Source of the DNA: Gramella sp. AN32
GTDB lineage: Bacteria > Bacteroidota > Bacteroidia > Flavobacteriales > Flavobacteriaceae
Length of the DNA stretch: 64,000 nt
Reading direction: 5' to 3'
NCBI RefSeq assembly: GCF_023718305.1
Contig: NZ_QEYO01000014.1
Location: 1 to 64,000 of the forward strand
This document shows, in pieces, positions 43,690-52,866 of the stretch. The notes beneath the pieces are model-generated. The model did no database searches, was not told the origin of the DNA, and was given only the letters and a program-made list of their open reading frames with translations. The translations under genes and the position numbers were made by a program. Positions within the stretch are counted from its first letter, which is position 1; every line of letters begins with the position of its first letter.

Positions 43690-45267
43690 ATGAAAAGAAT
43701 TAAAAATTTGTTTTTAAGCGTATTATCAGTTTTTGTACTGGGAGTTTCCTTTTCCTGTACAGATAAATTGGATTCGCAGGAAGGTCAGCTTAATACAAGC
43801 GACCTTGATTATACAGACACGGAGGATATGATCCAGCCACTGCTGGGGGCATATTCTGAATTTACCTCTCGTGGCTGGGAAGAGCCATTGTTACTTGGTG
43901 TTAGGGGTGATGATGTAAATGCAGGTGGTGAAGGGGATCAGCAGCCTTTTGCTGATACCGATAGGTTCGTTTACAGCAAAGATTATTGGATGTACAACTC
44001 ACTGTGGGCTGTTCACTATAATGATATTGTGAATATGAACGCTGCGATTTTGCAGATCGAGAACTTCAAACAATTTGCTGATGCCGATGGGGTTGCCCTT
44101 GCCGACCAGTACATAGCCGAAATTAGTGTTTTAAGAGCCTGGTTCCATTTAAACCTTGCCAAGGTTTGGGGTGACGTTTTTATCATTACTTCAAACCAGC
44201 CTTTAGAAGAAGTTCAGGATGGACCTCAGTCTAAAGAAGCTGTATTACAGTGGATTTCAGACCAAATGGATATAGCTATTCCAAACCTTCCAAATCTGAG
44301 ACCGAATGAAAGAGCCGATATCCCTGGGGGGGTAACTGCTTATACCGCTTACGCGATTAAAGCTTTGGCCAATCAGGAGCTTGAAAATTATCAGGGTGTT
44401 GCAGATGCAGCTGGAAAAATTATCAATTCCGGTAGATTTTCATTATATCCTGATTTTTATCAATTATTCAAAAAACCAGGTGAGCTAAGCGATGAAAGTT
44501 TACTTGAGATGCAATATTCAGATTTTGGTAGTGAAACCGGGGATGCTGTGTATCACTTATACGCCCCTTTTGGACCTCAAAACTGGACACCGGCAAGAGA
44601 AAACGCTTCTAGCGGTTGGGGATTCTATGAACCAAGTTTAAAATTTATCAAATTTATGCTTGATAGAAATGAATCCGTTAGGCTTCAAACCAGCGTATTG
44701 TTTACTGATAGGGGAATTACAGAATTGAAGGATGATGGTTATACAAACCTTCCCGGTCTTGTAAGTAACACCACACCTTCAGGGGATGTAATCAATGATT
44801 ATGCTAGGGCATTATTTGCCAGTGGCAAACATTATTTACCTTCTAATCAATTAACTGATGGTAGAAATGACTACGGCGCAGGAAAAAATATGATCGTAAT
44901 TAGATATGCGGAAATTTTATTGATGTATGCAGAAGCGATTACACATGGAGCAAGTGCAAATGGAATTTCAGCAGATGAAGCTGTAAATATGGTGAGATCA
45001 AGAGCAGGAATGTCCGCCTTAATCGGTGTGACTACAGATCAGGTTCTTGATGAGAAATTCGCCGAGCTGGCCATGGAATGGGGAATTCGTTATTATGACA
45101 TGATCCGTTTAGATAAATATAACGAGTTGAGCTATGATGGTAGAACGTTTACTGCAGGAGATGAGTTATTACCTTATCCACAAGCTCAGGTAGATGCACT
45201 TCCTTTACAATCAAATGCAGAATTGAACGCCATAAGAATTTCAAATGAATTAATGATAAATCAATAA
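43690..45267 (+). CDS. SusD/RagB-type glycan-binding lipoprotein
   Basis: A 525-residue surface lipoprotein (lipobox FSC, C23) with the TPR-rich SusD fold: ISVLRAWFHLNLAKVWGDV and the late NMIVIRYAEILLMYAEA and VRSRAGM blocks are standard. It forms the lid of the SusC transporter and captures the glycan. Confidence 0.96.
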   Translation: MKRIKNLFLSVLSVFVLGVSFSCTDKLDSQEGQLNTSDLDYTDTEDMIQPLLGAYSEFTSRGWEEPLLLGVRGDDVNAGGEGDQQPFADTDRFVYSKDYWMYNSLWAVHYNDIVNMNAAILQIENFKQFADADGVALADQYIAEISVLRAWFHLNLAKVWGDVFIITSNQPLEEVQDGPQSKEAVLQWISDQMDIAIPNLPNLRPNERADIPGGVTAYTAYAIKALANQELENYQGVADAAGKIINSGRFSLYPDFYQLFKKPGELSDESLLEMQYSDFGSETGDAVYHLYAPFGPQNWTPARENASSGWGFYEPSLKFIKFMLDRNESVRLQTSVLFTDRGITELKDDGYTNLPGLVSNTTPSGDVINDYARALFASGKHYLPSNQLTDGRNDYGAGKNMIVIRYAEILLMYAEAITHGASANGISADEAVNMVRSRAGMSALIGVTTDQVLDEKFAELAMEWGIRYYDMIRLDKYNELSYDGRTFTAGDELLPYPQAQVDALPLQSNAELNAIRISNELMINQ

Positions 45268-45269
45268 TT

Positions 45270-46982
45270 ATGAAAAACACTATAAATAAATTATTTGGAT
45301 TTTTCGTTTTTGCAATCCTTTTCAGCTCCTGTGAGTATGATGGGATAGACCCTATCACTCAGGTAGAGCCGGGTGCAGATGCAGGTGCGCCTGAAGTAAC
45401 TATTAGTTCGCCGGCGGAAGGAAATACGATTAAAGTTCTTGACGAAGTTTCTTCCATAACCATAAAATTTAATGTTGTTGATGATATAGAAATAGCTAAC
45501 ATCGAAGTAATGGTAGATGGGAATATGGTCGCTTCTATGAGTGACTTCAAAGACTACCGCATAGTAAACGATGAAGTTGTTTATAATAATATTACCAATG
45601 GAGAGCATACTGTAACCGTTAAAGCTACAGACCTTGAAGGCAATGTTACTACAAAAACGGTCAATTTTAGCAAAGAGCCACCGTATACCCCTAAATTCGA
45701 AAATGAGTATTTGTATTTGCCATTTGATGGGGATTATGTAGACCTAATTACACTAAAAGCTTCAGATGTAACCGGTAATCTTGACTTTGCGGGAGAATCC
45801 TTTTTAGGAAGCAATTCCTTTACCGGGTCTCAGGATGCTTATTTGACTTTGCCATTTGATGGAAATATAGGTACAGAATTTACGGCCTCTTTCTGGTATA
45901 AAGTAAGTTCAGACCCTAATAGGGCTGGAATTTTAGTTGCCGGTGATGATGCCGATGATCGTAACCAGGGATTCCGCTTATTCCGTGAAGGAAGTGCAGA
46001 TGAACAAAGGCTGAAGTTGAATGTAGGTTTTGGGACTGGTGAAAGCTGGAATGATGGTGGGGTATTAGATGCCAATGCTGGAGAATGGGTTCACGTAGCC
46101 TTTACAGTTAGTAATACCGAAACAAAGATCTATTTTGACGGTGTAGAACAAAACACCGGAACTATGCCTTCAGCTATTGACTGGACGGGGGTTGAAAAAC
46201 TAACCATTGGATCTGGTGGAGAAACTTTTAGTTATTGGGGCCACTTATATGATAGCAGTGCCATCGATGAACTTAGATTTTTTGATGCTGCTTTATCTCA
46301 GGAAGAAATTCAGAATTTGATCAACTCTTCTTCGGCAACTTTACACCTTTCTTTTGATGGTTCTTATCAGGACGATGTTTCTAACCGTGAAGTTACTGTG
46401 GTGGGGAACCCAGATTTCGCAGGTGATTCTGTTGAAGGAAACAATGCGTATGCCGGTGCAGCAGATTCTTATTTAACTACCCCGGCTGAGGGTTTAACCA
46501 GTAGTAATTTTAGTGCAACTTTCTGGTATAAAGTAAATGCAGATCCAGATCGTGCAGGTATTTTAGTAATTGGACCTCCAGATACCGAAAATCCTGATGC
46601 ACAGAATAAAAGAACGAGTGGTTTCAGGTTATTTAGGGAAGGAAACGCTGAAGAACAAAGGATCAAATTAAATGTTGGAACAGGAGAAGGCGACAGCTGG
46701 AATGATGGCGGTGTTATAGATGTAACTGCCGGCGAATGGGTTTTTGTAGCCTTTACAATTTCAGAAACCGAAACAAAAATTTATCTGAATGGTGATTTGG
46801 CCAATACCGGCACCTTATCCAATCCAATAGACTGGACCGGGGCAGATATTCTTTCGATCATGTCTGGTGCTCCAAGATTTACAGGTTGGAATCATTTATC
46901 AGACTCTAGTTTTATGGATGATCTAACTTTATATAATAAAGTGCTTACCGCAGACGAGGTTCAGTCTTTAATGGCTGAATAG
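45270..46982 (+). CDS. surface lipoprotein with Ig-like and two LamG domains
   Basis: A 570-residue lipoprotein (lipobox SSC, C21). An N-terminal Ig/Big-like domain (about 40-135) precedes two tandem LamG/concanavalin-like domains (about 145-345 and 358-570). The two are clear internal duplicates: both contain SFWYKV/TFWYKV, RAGILV, GFRLFREG and SWNDGGV at matching positions. It occupies the place of SusE/SusF-type surface glycan-binding proteins right after SusD, so glycan binding is likely. No catalytic residues are evident. A terminator follows. Confidence 0.85.
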   Translation: MKNTINKLFGFFVFAILFSSCEYDGIDPITQVEPGADAGAPEVTISSPAEGNTIKVLDEVSSITIKFNVVDDIEIANIEVMVDGNMVASMSDFKDYRIVNDEVVYNNITNGEHTVTVKATDLEGNVTTKTVNFSKEPPYTPKFENEYLYLPFDGDYVDLITLKASDVTGNLDFAGESFLGSNSFTGSQDAYLTLPFDGNIGTEFTASFWYKVSSDPNRAGILVAGDDADDRNQGFRLFREGSADEQRLKLNVGFGTGESWNDGGVLDANAGEWVHVAFTVSNTETKIYFDGVEQNTGTMPSAIDWTGVEKLTIGSGGETFSYWGHLYDSSAIDELRFFDAALSQEEIQNLINSSSATLHLSFDGSYQDDVSNREVTVVGNPDFAGDSVEGNNAYAGAADSYLTTPAEGLTSSNFSATFWYKVNADPDRAGILVIGPPDTENPDAQNKRTSGFRLFREGNAEEQRIKLNVGTGEGDSWNDGGVIDVTAGEWVFVAFTISETETKIYLNGDLANTGTLSNPIDWTGADILSIMSGAPRFTGWNHLSDSSFMDDLTLYNKVLTADEVQSLMAE

Positions 46983-46995
46983 TTTACATAGATTA

Positions 46996-47030
46996 AAGCT
47001 CCGGGTCTGAAATGCCCGGGGCTTTTTTTT
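46996..47030 (+). terminator. terminator after the SusC/D/LamG genes
   Basis: AAGCTCCGGG and CCCGGGGCTT form a stem with an 8-nt loop and end in eight T. It probably lowers expression of the enzyme genes relative to the transporter genes, or marks a second transcript. Confidence 0.88.
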
Positions 47031-47102
47031 AATTATTCGGATTTTGGTTTTAACCTTTTCTGAAGTTCGTCCTAGATCTTCAGAAAGATAACGCATGTAC
47101 AA

Positions 47103-48473
47103 ATGAAATACTCAGGTTTAGTTTTATCGTTAGGATTATTTATCGTTGTGTCCTGTTCTAATAATGATGGCCCTGGATATCAGGAGCCATATATTCCAGG
47201 TACAGATGATGTTGGAGAAACTCCTCCTCCGGATGAAGAGGTAGAAACTTTGACTGATGATGAACTCCTTGATCTGGTTCAGGAAAAGACCTTTGGTTAT
47301 TTCTGGGACTTCGCTGAACCTAATAGCGGGATGGCAAGGGAAAGGTCACAAGACGACGCCTATGGTGGTGATAGTCCAAATATTGTTACGATGGGAGGGA
47401 GCGGTTTTGGTATCGCTTCATTTCCTGCTGCAGTAGAAAGAGGATTTATCAGTCGGGCAGATGCTGTAAACCGTTTAGAAAAAATTCTTGATTTTTTAGA
47501 AAGCGTTCCTACTTATCATGGGGTTTATTCTCATTGGTATATGGGAAATACTGCTCAAACCAGACCTTTTAGTACAAAAGATGACGGTGGCGATCTTGTG
47601 GAAACCGCTTTTTTAATGGAGGGTTTATTGATCAACCGTCAATTTTTTGATGATGCCGGAGATCAGGAATCCGGAATCCGCGACCGTATCACTGCCATTT
47701 GGGAAGCTGTTGAATGGGACTGGCATACTAAAGGTGAAAATGTGCTTTACTGGCACTGGTCTCCCACGTATAACTTTGAGATCAATTTACCTATAAAAGG
47801 TTGGAATGAATCCCTGATTGTTTATGTTCTGGCAGCTTCCAGTCCTACCCATCCCATTACCAAAGAAGTATATACAGAAGGTTGGGCTTCCAGTGGAAGT
47901 ATCGTGACAAACAGGTCACATTACGGTTTCAATATGCCGTTGGGTCCAAACTATGGCGGACCGTTATTCTTTAGTCATTATTCATTTATTGGCCTTGACC
48001 CTAGAAATCTTAGTGATCAATATGCCAATTATTGGCAACAAAATACTGCACACGCTATGATCAACTATACCTATAGCGTGAACAATCCAAAAAATTACGC
48101 AGGATATGGGGAAGATACCTGGGGTTTAACCGCTTCAGATAGTCATGAAGGTTATGCGGCTCATAGCCCTACCAATGATCTTGGAGTGATAACTCCAACT
48201 GCTGCCTTATCTTCTTTTCCCTATACTCCTGATGAATCTATGACCGCACTGCGTCATTTCTATGAAGATCTAGGCAGTAAGATCTGGGGGACTTATGGAT
48301 TCTATGATGCTTTTTCTGAGGAACATAACTGGTATTCCAATGGATACCTGGCTATAGATCAAGGGCCTATTGTAGGGATGATTGAAAATTACAGGACGCA
48401 ATTACTTTGGAATCTTTTCATGGCAGATGAGGATGTGCAAGGCGGACTGGATAAACTGGGATTCACCTACTAA
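47103..48473 (+). CDS. GH144-type glucanase (glucoamylase-like family), lipoprotein
   Basis: A 456-residue lipoprotein (lipobox VSC, C18). After a Pro/Asp/Glu-rich linker (20-45) comes one domain of the 'glucoamylase-like' PF10091/GH144 family: YFWDFAEPNSGMARER, GGSGFG, HWYMGNTAQT, WHWSPTYNFEINLPIKGWNE and YGFYDAF. Characterised GH144 enzymes are endo-beta-1,2-glucanases that release sophorose oligomers (Chitinophaga SGL). Being surface-anchored, it may make the first cuts for SusC/D import. Two more family members follow. Confidence 0.88.
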   Translation: MKYSGLVLSLGLFIVVSCSNNDGPGYQEPYIPGTDDVGETPPPDEEVETLTDDELLDLVQEKTFGYFWDFAEPNSGMARERSQDDAYGGDSPNIVTMGGSGFGIASFPAAVERGFISRADAVNRLEKILDFLESVPTYHGVYSHWYMGNTAQTRPFSTKDDGGDLVETAFLMEGLLINRQFFDDAGDQESGIRDRITAIWEAVEWDWHTKGENVLYWHWSPTYNFEINLPIKGWNESLIVYVLAASSPTHPITKEVYTEGWASSGSIVTNRSHYGFNMPLGPNYGGPLFFSHYSFIGLDPRNLSDQYANYWQQNTAHAMINYTYSVNNPKNYAGYGEDTWGLTASDSHEGYAAHSPTNDLGVITPTAALSSFPYTPDESMTALRHFYEDLGSKIWGTYGFYDAFSEEHNWYSNGYLAIDQGPIVGMIENYRTQLLWNLFMADEDVQGGLDKLGFTY

Positions 48474-48474
48474 T

Positions 48475-50628
48475 ATGAAAAAAGAAAGTTTCATATTCGT
48501 ATTACTTCTATTGCCATTTATCAATTTTGGCCAGGAACCCGAATACAATAAAACTTTCTTCGATAACAGTTTAATGGAAAACAGCTGGTTTTACAGCGAA
48601 GTCTCTTATTCCATACCTTCCTTTGTTTTAAATGTTGAAAAAAGGCTTCCCCTAGAAAAGGACGTTGCCTTCACTCCCGGAAATAGCTTAAGCCTAAATT
48701 ATACTTCTTCGGAGGGTGGTACATGGGAAGTGAATTTAAAATATCCGAAATCGAGAGGTAAAGATTTTCTGAAAGAATCGAAGACGCTTAGTTTTTGGAT
48801 ATATACCCCTGAAAATATCAAAGCTGAAATCTTACCTGAAATCGCTCTTAACATCGGGAATTCAACTTCAGATTTTTTACCATTTTCAAAATATTTCCGA
48901 GGTGATATTTCTGAAAAATGGATACAGGTAAAAATACCTGTTTCAGATTTCGGGATTAGGCTTTCTTCAGATGAGATTAGCGGTTTGAAATTTCGCCAAA
49001 ATGGAACTGATGGTTTAGAACATCAGATTTTTCTCGATCAGGTAGAATTTCTTTCGGAGCAAATGAATGCTAAAAATCTTCCCGTTCCTGAAATTTTATC
49101 TTCAAGAGGCTATGAGCGGCATGTTGATATTGCCTGGAATCCGGTGGGTTTGGAGAATGTTCGCTATATAAAAGTATACAGGTCACAGGATGATAAAAAT
49201 TATACAGCGGTAGGAATTCAGGATCCTTTAGAATTTAATCTTTTCACAGATTTTACTGGCGTTCCAGATCAAAAATATCACTATAAAATAAGTGCACTGG
49301 GTTATGATTATGCTGAATCTAACCTTTCTGAATCAAGCGAAGCTGAAACCAGGCAAATGAATGATGAGGAATTGCTGGATATGGTGCAGGAAGCAGCTTT
49401 TCGTTATTACTGGGATGGAGCCGAAGAAAATAGTGGTCTGGCGCTTGAAAATATTCCCGGCCGGAAAAATATGATTGCTACGGGGGCATCTGGTTTCGGA
49501 TTAATGGCGTTAATCGTTGGCGCTGAAAAAGGTTTTATCCAAAAGGATGAGTTTTTAGAGAGAATTGAAAAAGTTGTTGATTTTATTGAAAAAAGCGATC
49601 GCTTTCATGGCGCGGTTTCCCATTTTATTGATGGTCCTTCAGGAAAAGTGGAACCTTTCTTTGGAGAGGTAGACAATGGTGCAGATCTCGTAGAAACCTC
49701 TTTTTTTATGCAGGGCTTGGTAAGTGTAGGAGAATATCTTTCGGAAGATATTTCCGAAGAAAAAATTTTAAAAGAAAGGATTAATAGGATTTGGGAAGCT
49801 GTAGAATGGGACTGGTTCAAAAAAACTGAAGATAGCAAGTTTTTATACTGGCATTGGTCTCCGGACCATAACTGGCAAATCAATCATCAACTTATTGGAT
49901 GGAATGAAACCATGATCACCTATTTTATGGCCATTGCATCTCCCACGCATGGAATTTCTCCGGAAATGTATTACACTGGCTGGGCGAACCAGGATCAGGT
50001 AGCTCAGGATTATCGATCAAATTGGGGTAAAACCCTCGAAGGTTCGATGTTTACTAATGGCACGAATTATTTTGGTATTCCTCTAAAGGTTGGGGTGAGT
50101 AACGGCGGACCTTTATTTTTTACCCATTATTCCTTTTTAGGTCTCGATCCTCACAAAATGGAAGATAAATACACTAATTATTTTGACAATAATCAGGATA
50201 TCGCGAAGATCAATTATCGGTATTGTGTAGAAAATCCCAATAATTTTGAAGGACTCGGAAAGGACAGTTGGGGATTGACCGCAAGTGACGGCCCATGGGG
50301 TTACAAAGCAAGGGAGCCAAAACAGGAAAATGATGATGGAACTATGGCCCCTACAGGTGCAATTTCATCTTTTCCCTATACTCCTGAAAAATCGATGGCG
50401 GCGCTCAAGCATTTTTATAGGGACAACGGAAAATTTCTCTGGGGAGAATATGGGTTTAGGGACGCTTTTAACCTTACTGAAGACTGGGTAGCGGAAATTT
50501 TTATGGGCTTAAACCAGGCCCCCATGGTTGTGATGATCGAAAATTACCGTTCCGGACTTTTATGGAACCTGTTCATGAAAAATAAAGATGTTCAGCAGGC
50601 AATTTCAAAAATTAAACAAACGGAATGA
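48475..50628 (+). CDS. GH144-type glucanase with N-terminal beta-sandwich and Fn3 domains
   Basis: A 717-residue protein from ATG 48475, which gives a signal peptide (MKKESFIFVLLLLPFINFG); longer starts run into the previous gene. Residues about 22-195 look like a carbohydrate-binding jelly roll, about 200-290 an Fn3 domain, and 295-717 the GH144 domain (YYWDGAEENSGLALEN, GASGFG, WHWSPDHNWQINHQLIGWNE). It carries no lipobox, so it is periplasmic or secreted. It starts one base after the previous stop codon. Family activity is beta-1,2-glucan hydrolysis; its exact specificity is unknown. Confidence 0.87.
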   Translation: MKKESFIFVLLLLPFINFGQEPEYNKTFFDNSLMENSWFYSEVSYSIPSFVLNVEKRLPLEKDVAFTPGNSLSLNYTSSEGGTWEVNLKYPKSRGKDFLKESKTLSFWIYTPENIKAEILPEIALNIGNSTSDFLPFSKYFRGDISEKWIQVKIPVSDFGIRLSSDEISGLKFRQNGTDGLEHQIFLDQVEFLSEQMNAKNLPVPEILSSRGYERHVDIAWNPVGLENVRYIKVYRSQDDKNYTAVGIQDPLEFNLFTDFTGVPDQKYHYKISALGYDYAESNLSESSEAETRQMNDEELLDMVQEAAFRYYWDGAEENSGLALENIPGRKNMIATGASGFGLMALIVGAEKGFIQKDEFLERIEKVVDFIEKSDRFHGAVSHFIDGPSGKVEPFFGEVDNGADLVETSFFMQGLVSVGEYLSEDISEEKILKERINRIWEAVEWDWFKKTEDSKFLYWHWSPDHNWQINHQLIGWNETMITYFMAIASPTHGISPEMYYTGWANQDQVAQDYRSNWGKTLEGSMFTNGTNYFGIPLKVGVSNGGPLFFTHYSFLGLDPHKMEDKYTNYFDNNQDIAKINYRYCVENPNNFEGLGKDSWGLTASDGPWGYKAREPKQENDDGTMAPTGAISSFPYTPEKSMAALKHFYRDNGKFLWGEYGFRDAFNLTEDWVAEIFMGLNQAPMVVMIENYRSGLLWNLFMKNKDVQQAISKIKQTE

Positions 50629-50663
50629 AAAGGACTGTCAACTATTAAAGAACCAACCCAAAA

Positions 50664-52064
50664 ATGATATTGATGTTTAAAAAATTTATATTTCCTGTTC
50701 TTTTTCTGAGCCTTTGTTTAGGCTCATGTAAAAATAATAGCGACAAAAAACTTACGGATAATAAAGACGAACTAAAAGGCGACTCTTTAGAGATCTCAGA
50801 TGAAGCTTTGTTGGATTCAGTACAAAAACAAACCCTGAAATATTTTTGGGATTATGCAGAACCTAATAGTGGCATGGGAAGGGAACGTTTTCATCCAGAT
50901 GGTAATTATCCAAAAGATGATGCGCATGTGGTCACCACCGGGGGAAGCGGGTTTGGGCTTATGGGAATAGTAGCAGGAGTGGACCGCGGATTTATCCCCA
51001 GGGATTCGGCCGTGGCAAGATTAAATAAAGTTGCCGATTTTCTAGATAAAGCTCCACGTTTTCATGGAGCCTGGCCACATTGGTTGAATGGAGAGACAGG
51101 AGAAGTTCAGGCTTTTGGTGAAAAGGATAATGGAGGCGATATTGTAGAAACATCCTTCCTAGCTCAGGGTTTCATTGTTGTAAGGGAATATTTAAAAAAT
51201 GGTTCAGAAGAAGAGAAGGCCATTGCGGCAAAGTATGATAAACTTTGGAAGGGGATAGAATGGAATTGGTATACGAACAATAAGAATGGTATTTTCTGGC
51301 ACTGGTCACCAACTTATGAATGGGAAATGAACTTTATGATAGAAGGTTATAACGAATGTTTAATCACTTATGTTATGGCAGCATCTTCTCCTGAATATGC
51401 CATCAAACCTTCAGTGTACCACAAGGGTTGGGCTCGAGGTGGGGACATCACTACAGATGTTGAAGCATACGGTTTGCCCCTTATTTTGAAACACAACACG
51501 GGCGGTGATAAAGGCGGGCCTTTATTTTGGGCACATTATTCTTATTTGGGCTTGAATCCCAAAGGTTTGGAAGATAAATATGCTAATTATTGGGAATTGA
51601 ATAAAAATCATTCGCTTATCAATTATGAATATTGTCTTGAAAATCCGAAAGGTTTCGCTACCTATTCTGATAAATCTTGGGGTTTAACCGCGAGTTATAC
51701 TAGAAGTGATGATGGAAGTGTTGGTTATGCGGCCCATTCCCCAGATAGTGATAGAGGTGTGGTTTCACCAACTGCAGCTATATCATCTTTACCCTATACT
51801 CCCGAACAATCCATGAGGGCTATGCGTTATTTTTATACAGATCTTCATGATCTTTTATGGGGCCCTGCAGGTTTTTATGATGCTTATACCTTGGAAAATG
51901 GAGAAGAATGGGTTGCAGAGAAATACCTCGCCATTGACCAGGGGCCAATGATCGTTATGATAGAAAATTATCGTTCAGGCTTGATCTGGGACCTGTTTAT
52001 GGGCGCTCCGGAAATTCAGAATGGATTAAAATCTTTAGACTTTACTTATGGAAATGCAGAATAA
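50664..52064 (+). CDS. GH144-type glucanase, lipoprotein (third copy)
   Basis: A 466-residue lipoprotein (lipobox GSC, C22). The GH144 domain starts near residue 40 with LKYFWDYAEPNSGMGRERF, GGSGFG and FWHWSPTYEWEMNFMIEGYNE. It is closer to the first GH144 than to the second by its opening motif. Three copies in a row suggest division of labour, such as endo-, exo- or branch-point forms (inference). Its 3' end overlaps the esterase gene by 17 bp. Confidence 0.88.
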   Translation: MILMFKKFIFPVLFLSLCLGSCKNNSDKKLTDNKDELKGDSLEISDEALLDSVQKQTLKYFWDYAEPNSGMGRERFHPDGNYPKDDAHVVTTGGSGFGLMGIVAGVDRGFIPRDSAVARLNKVADFLDKAPRFHGAWPHWLNGETGEVQAFGEKDNGGDIVETSFLAQGFIVVREYLKNGSEEEKAIAAKYDKLWKGIEWNWYTNNKNGIFWHWSPTYEWEMNFMIEGYNECLITYVMAASSPEYAIKPSVYHKGWARGGDITTDVEAYGLPLILKHNTGGDKGGPLFWAHYSYLGLNPKGLEDKYANYWELNKNHSLINYEYCLENPKGFATYSDKSWGLTASYTRSDDGSVGYAAHSPDSDRGVVSPTAAISSLPYTPEQSMRAMRYFYTDLHDLLWGPAGFYDAYTLENGEEWVAEKYLAIDQGPMIVMIENYRSGLIWDLFMGAPEIQNGLKSLDFTYGNAE

Positions 52065-52866
52065 AATTATTTGGTTGTTATTGATCGCCTGTGGCTTTCA
52101 GCTTCAAGCGCAGGATAAGCAGGAATTTAAAAAAGAACATTTAATTCAGAATAAGGATACCCTGAATTACCGGATTCTTTATCCTCCTCATTTTTCAAAA
52201 GATTCAATTTATCCCGTGGTGCTCTTTTTACATGGCGCAGGGGAGCGTGGGAATGATAATGAAACTCAACTAGTCCATGGTTCAGATCTTTTTCTAAAAA
52301 CAGAAAATAGGGAGAACTATCCCGCGATTGTCATTTTTCCGCAGGCTCCAAAAGAAGATTATTGGGCGCAGGTGGATGTTGATAGGTTCAGTTACCCCCT
52401 GGATTTTAAATTTCATCAAGGTGGCGAACCCACCAAATCCCTGGGATTGACCATGAAATTAATTGATTCTATCGCTTCGGAAAAGTTCGTTGATACGAGC
52501 CGAATATACGTTGGCGGCCTTTCTATGGGTGGAATGGGGACTTTTGAAATCATTTCCCGAAAACCGGAAATGTTCGCCGCGGCTATTGCTATTTGTGGCG
52601 CTGCAGATACTACTATATCTGAAAAATATAGGGACAATTTTTTCATCTGGGTTTTTCATGGCCTAAAAGACGATGTGGTTAATCCTGAATATTCCAAAGA
52701 AATGGTTGCTGCGATCAACAAAAATGGCGGGAACGCAAACCTTACTTTATATAAAGATGCGAATCATAATAGTTGGGATGCTGCATTTTCTGAACCTTAT
52801 TTACTTGATTGGTTATTCTCTCATAAGAAGGATGATCAGCTGGAATTATCTTTAGAAAATAAATGA
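52048..52866 (+). CDS. exported alpha/beta-hydrolase, probable carbohydrate esterase
   Basis: A 272-residue protein with a signal peptide (ending QLQAQ). The serine-hydrolase triad is S159 (GLSMGG), D208 or D209 (HGLKDDVV) and H240 (ANHNSWD), with the oxyanion block LFLHGAGERG. This matches the prolyl-oligopeptidase-like esterases often found in Bacteroidota glycan loci. It could remove acyl substituents such as succinyl groups from beta-glucans (inference). It overlaps the third GH144 gene by 17 bp and the next gene by 4 bp, so it is co-translated with them. Confidence 0.85.
   Translation: MEMQNKIIWLLLIACGFQLQAQDKQEFKKEHLIQNKDTLNYRILYPPHFSKDSIYPVVLFLHGAGERGNDNETQLVHGSDLFLKTENRENYPAIVIFPQAPKEDYWAQVDVDRFSYPLDFKFHQGGEPTKSLGLTMKLIDSIASEKFVDTSRIYVGGLSMGGMGTFEIISRKPEMFAAAIAICGAADTTISEKYRDNFFIWVFHGLKDDVVNPEYSKEMVAAINKNGGNANLTLYKDANHNSWDAAFSEPYLLDWLFSHKKDDQLELSLENK

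Noticed and set aside
47061..47084. CTGAAG...CTTCAG hairpin before the first GH144 gene as a riboswitch
   Set aside because: Only six base pairs with a large loop and no conserved core; it is not more than chance.
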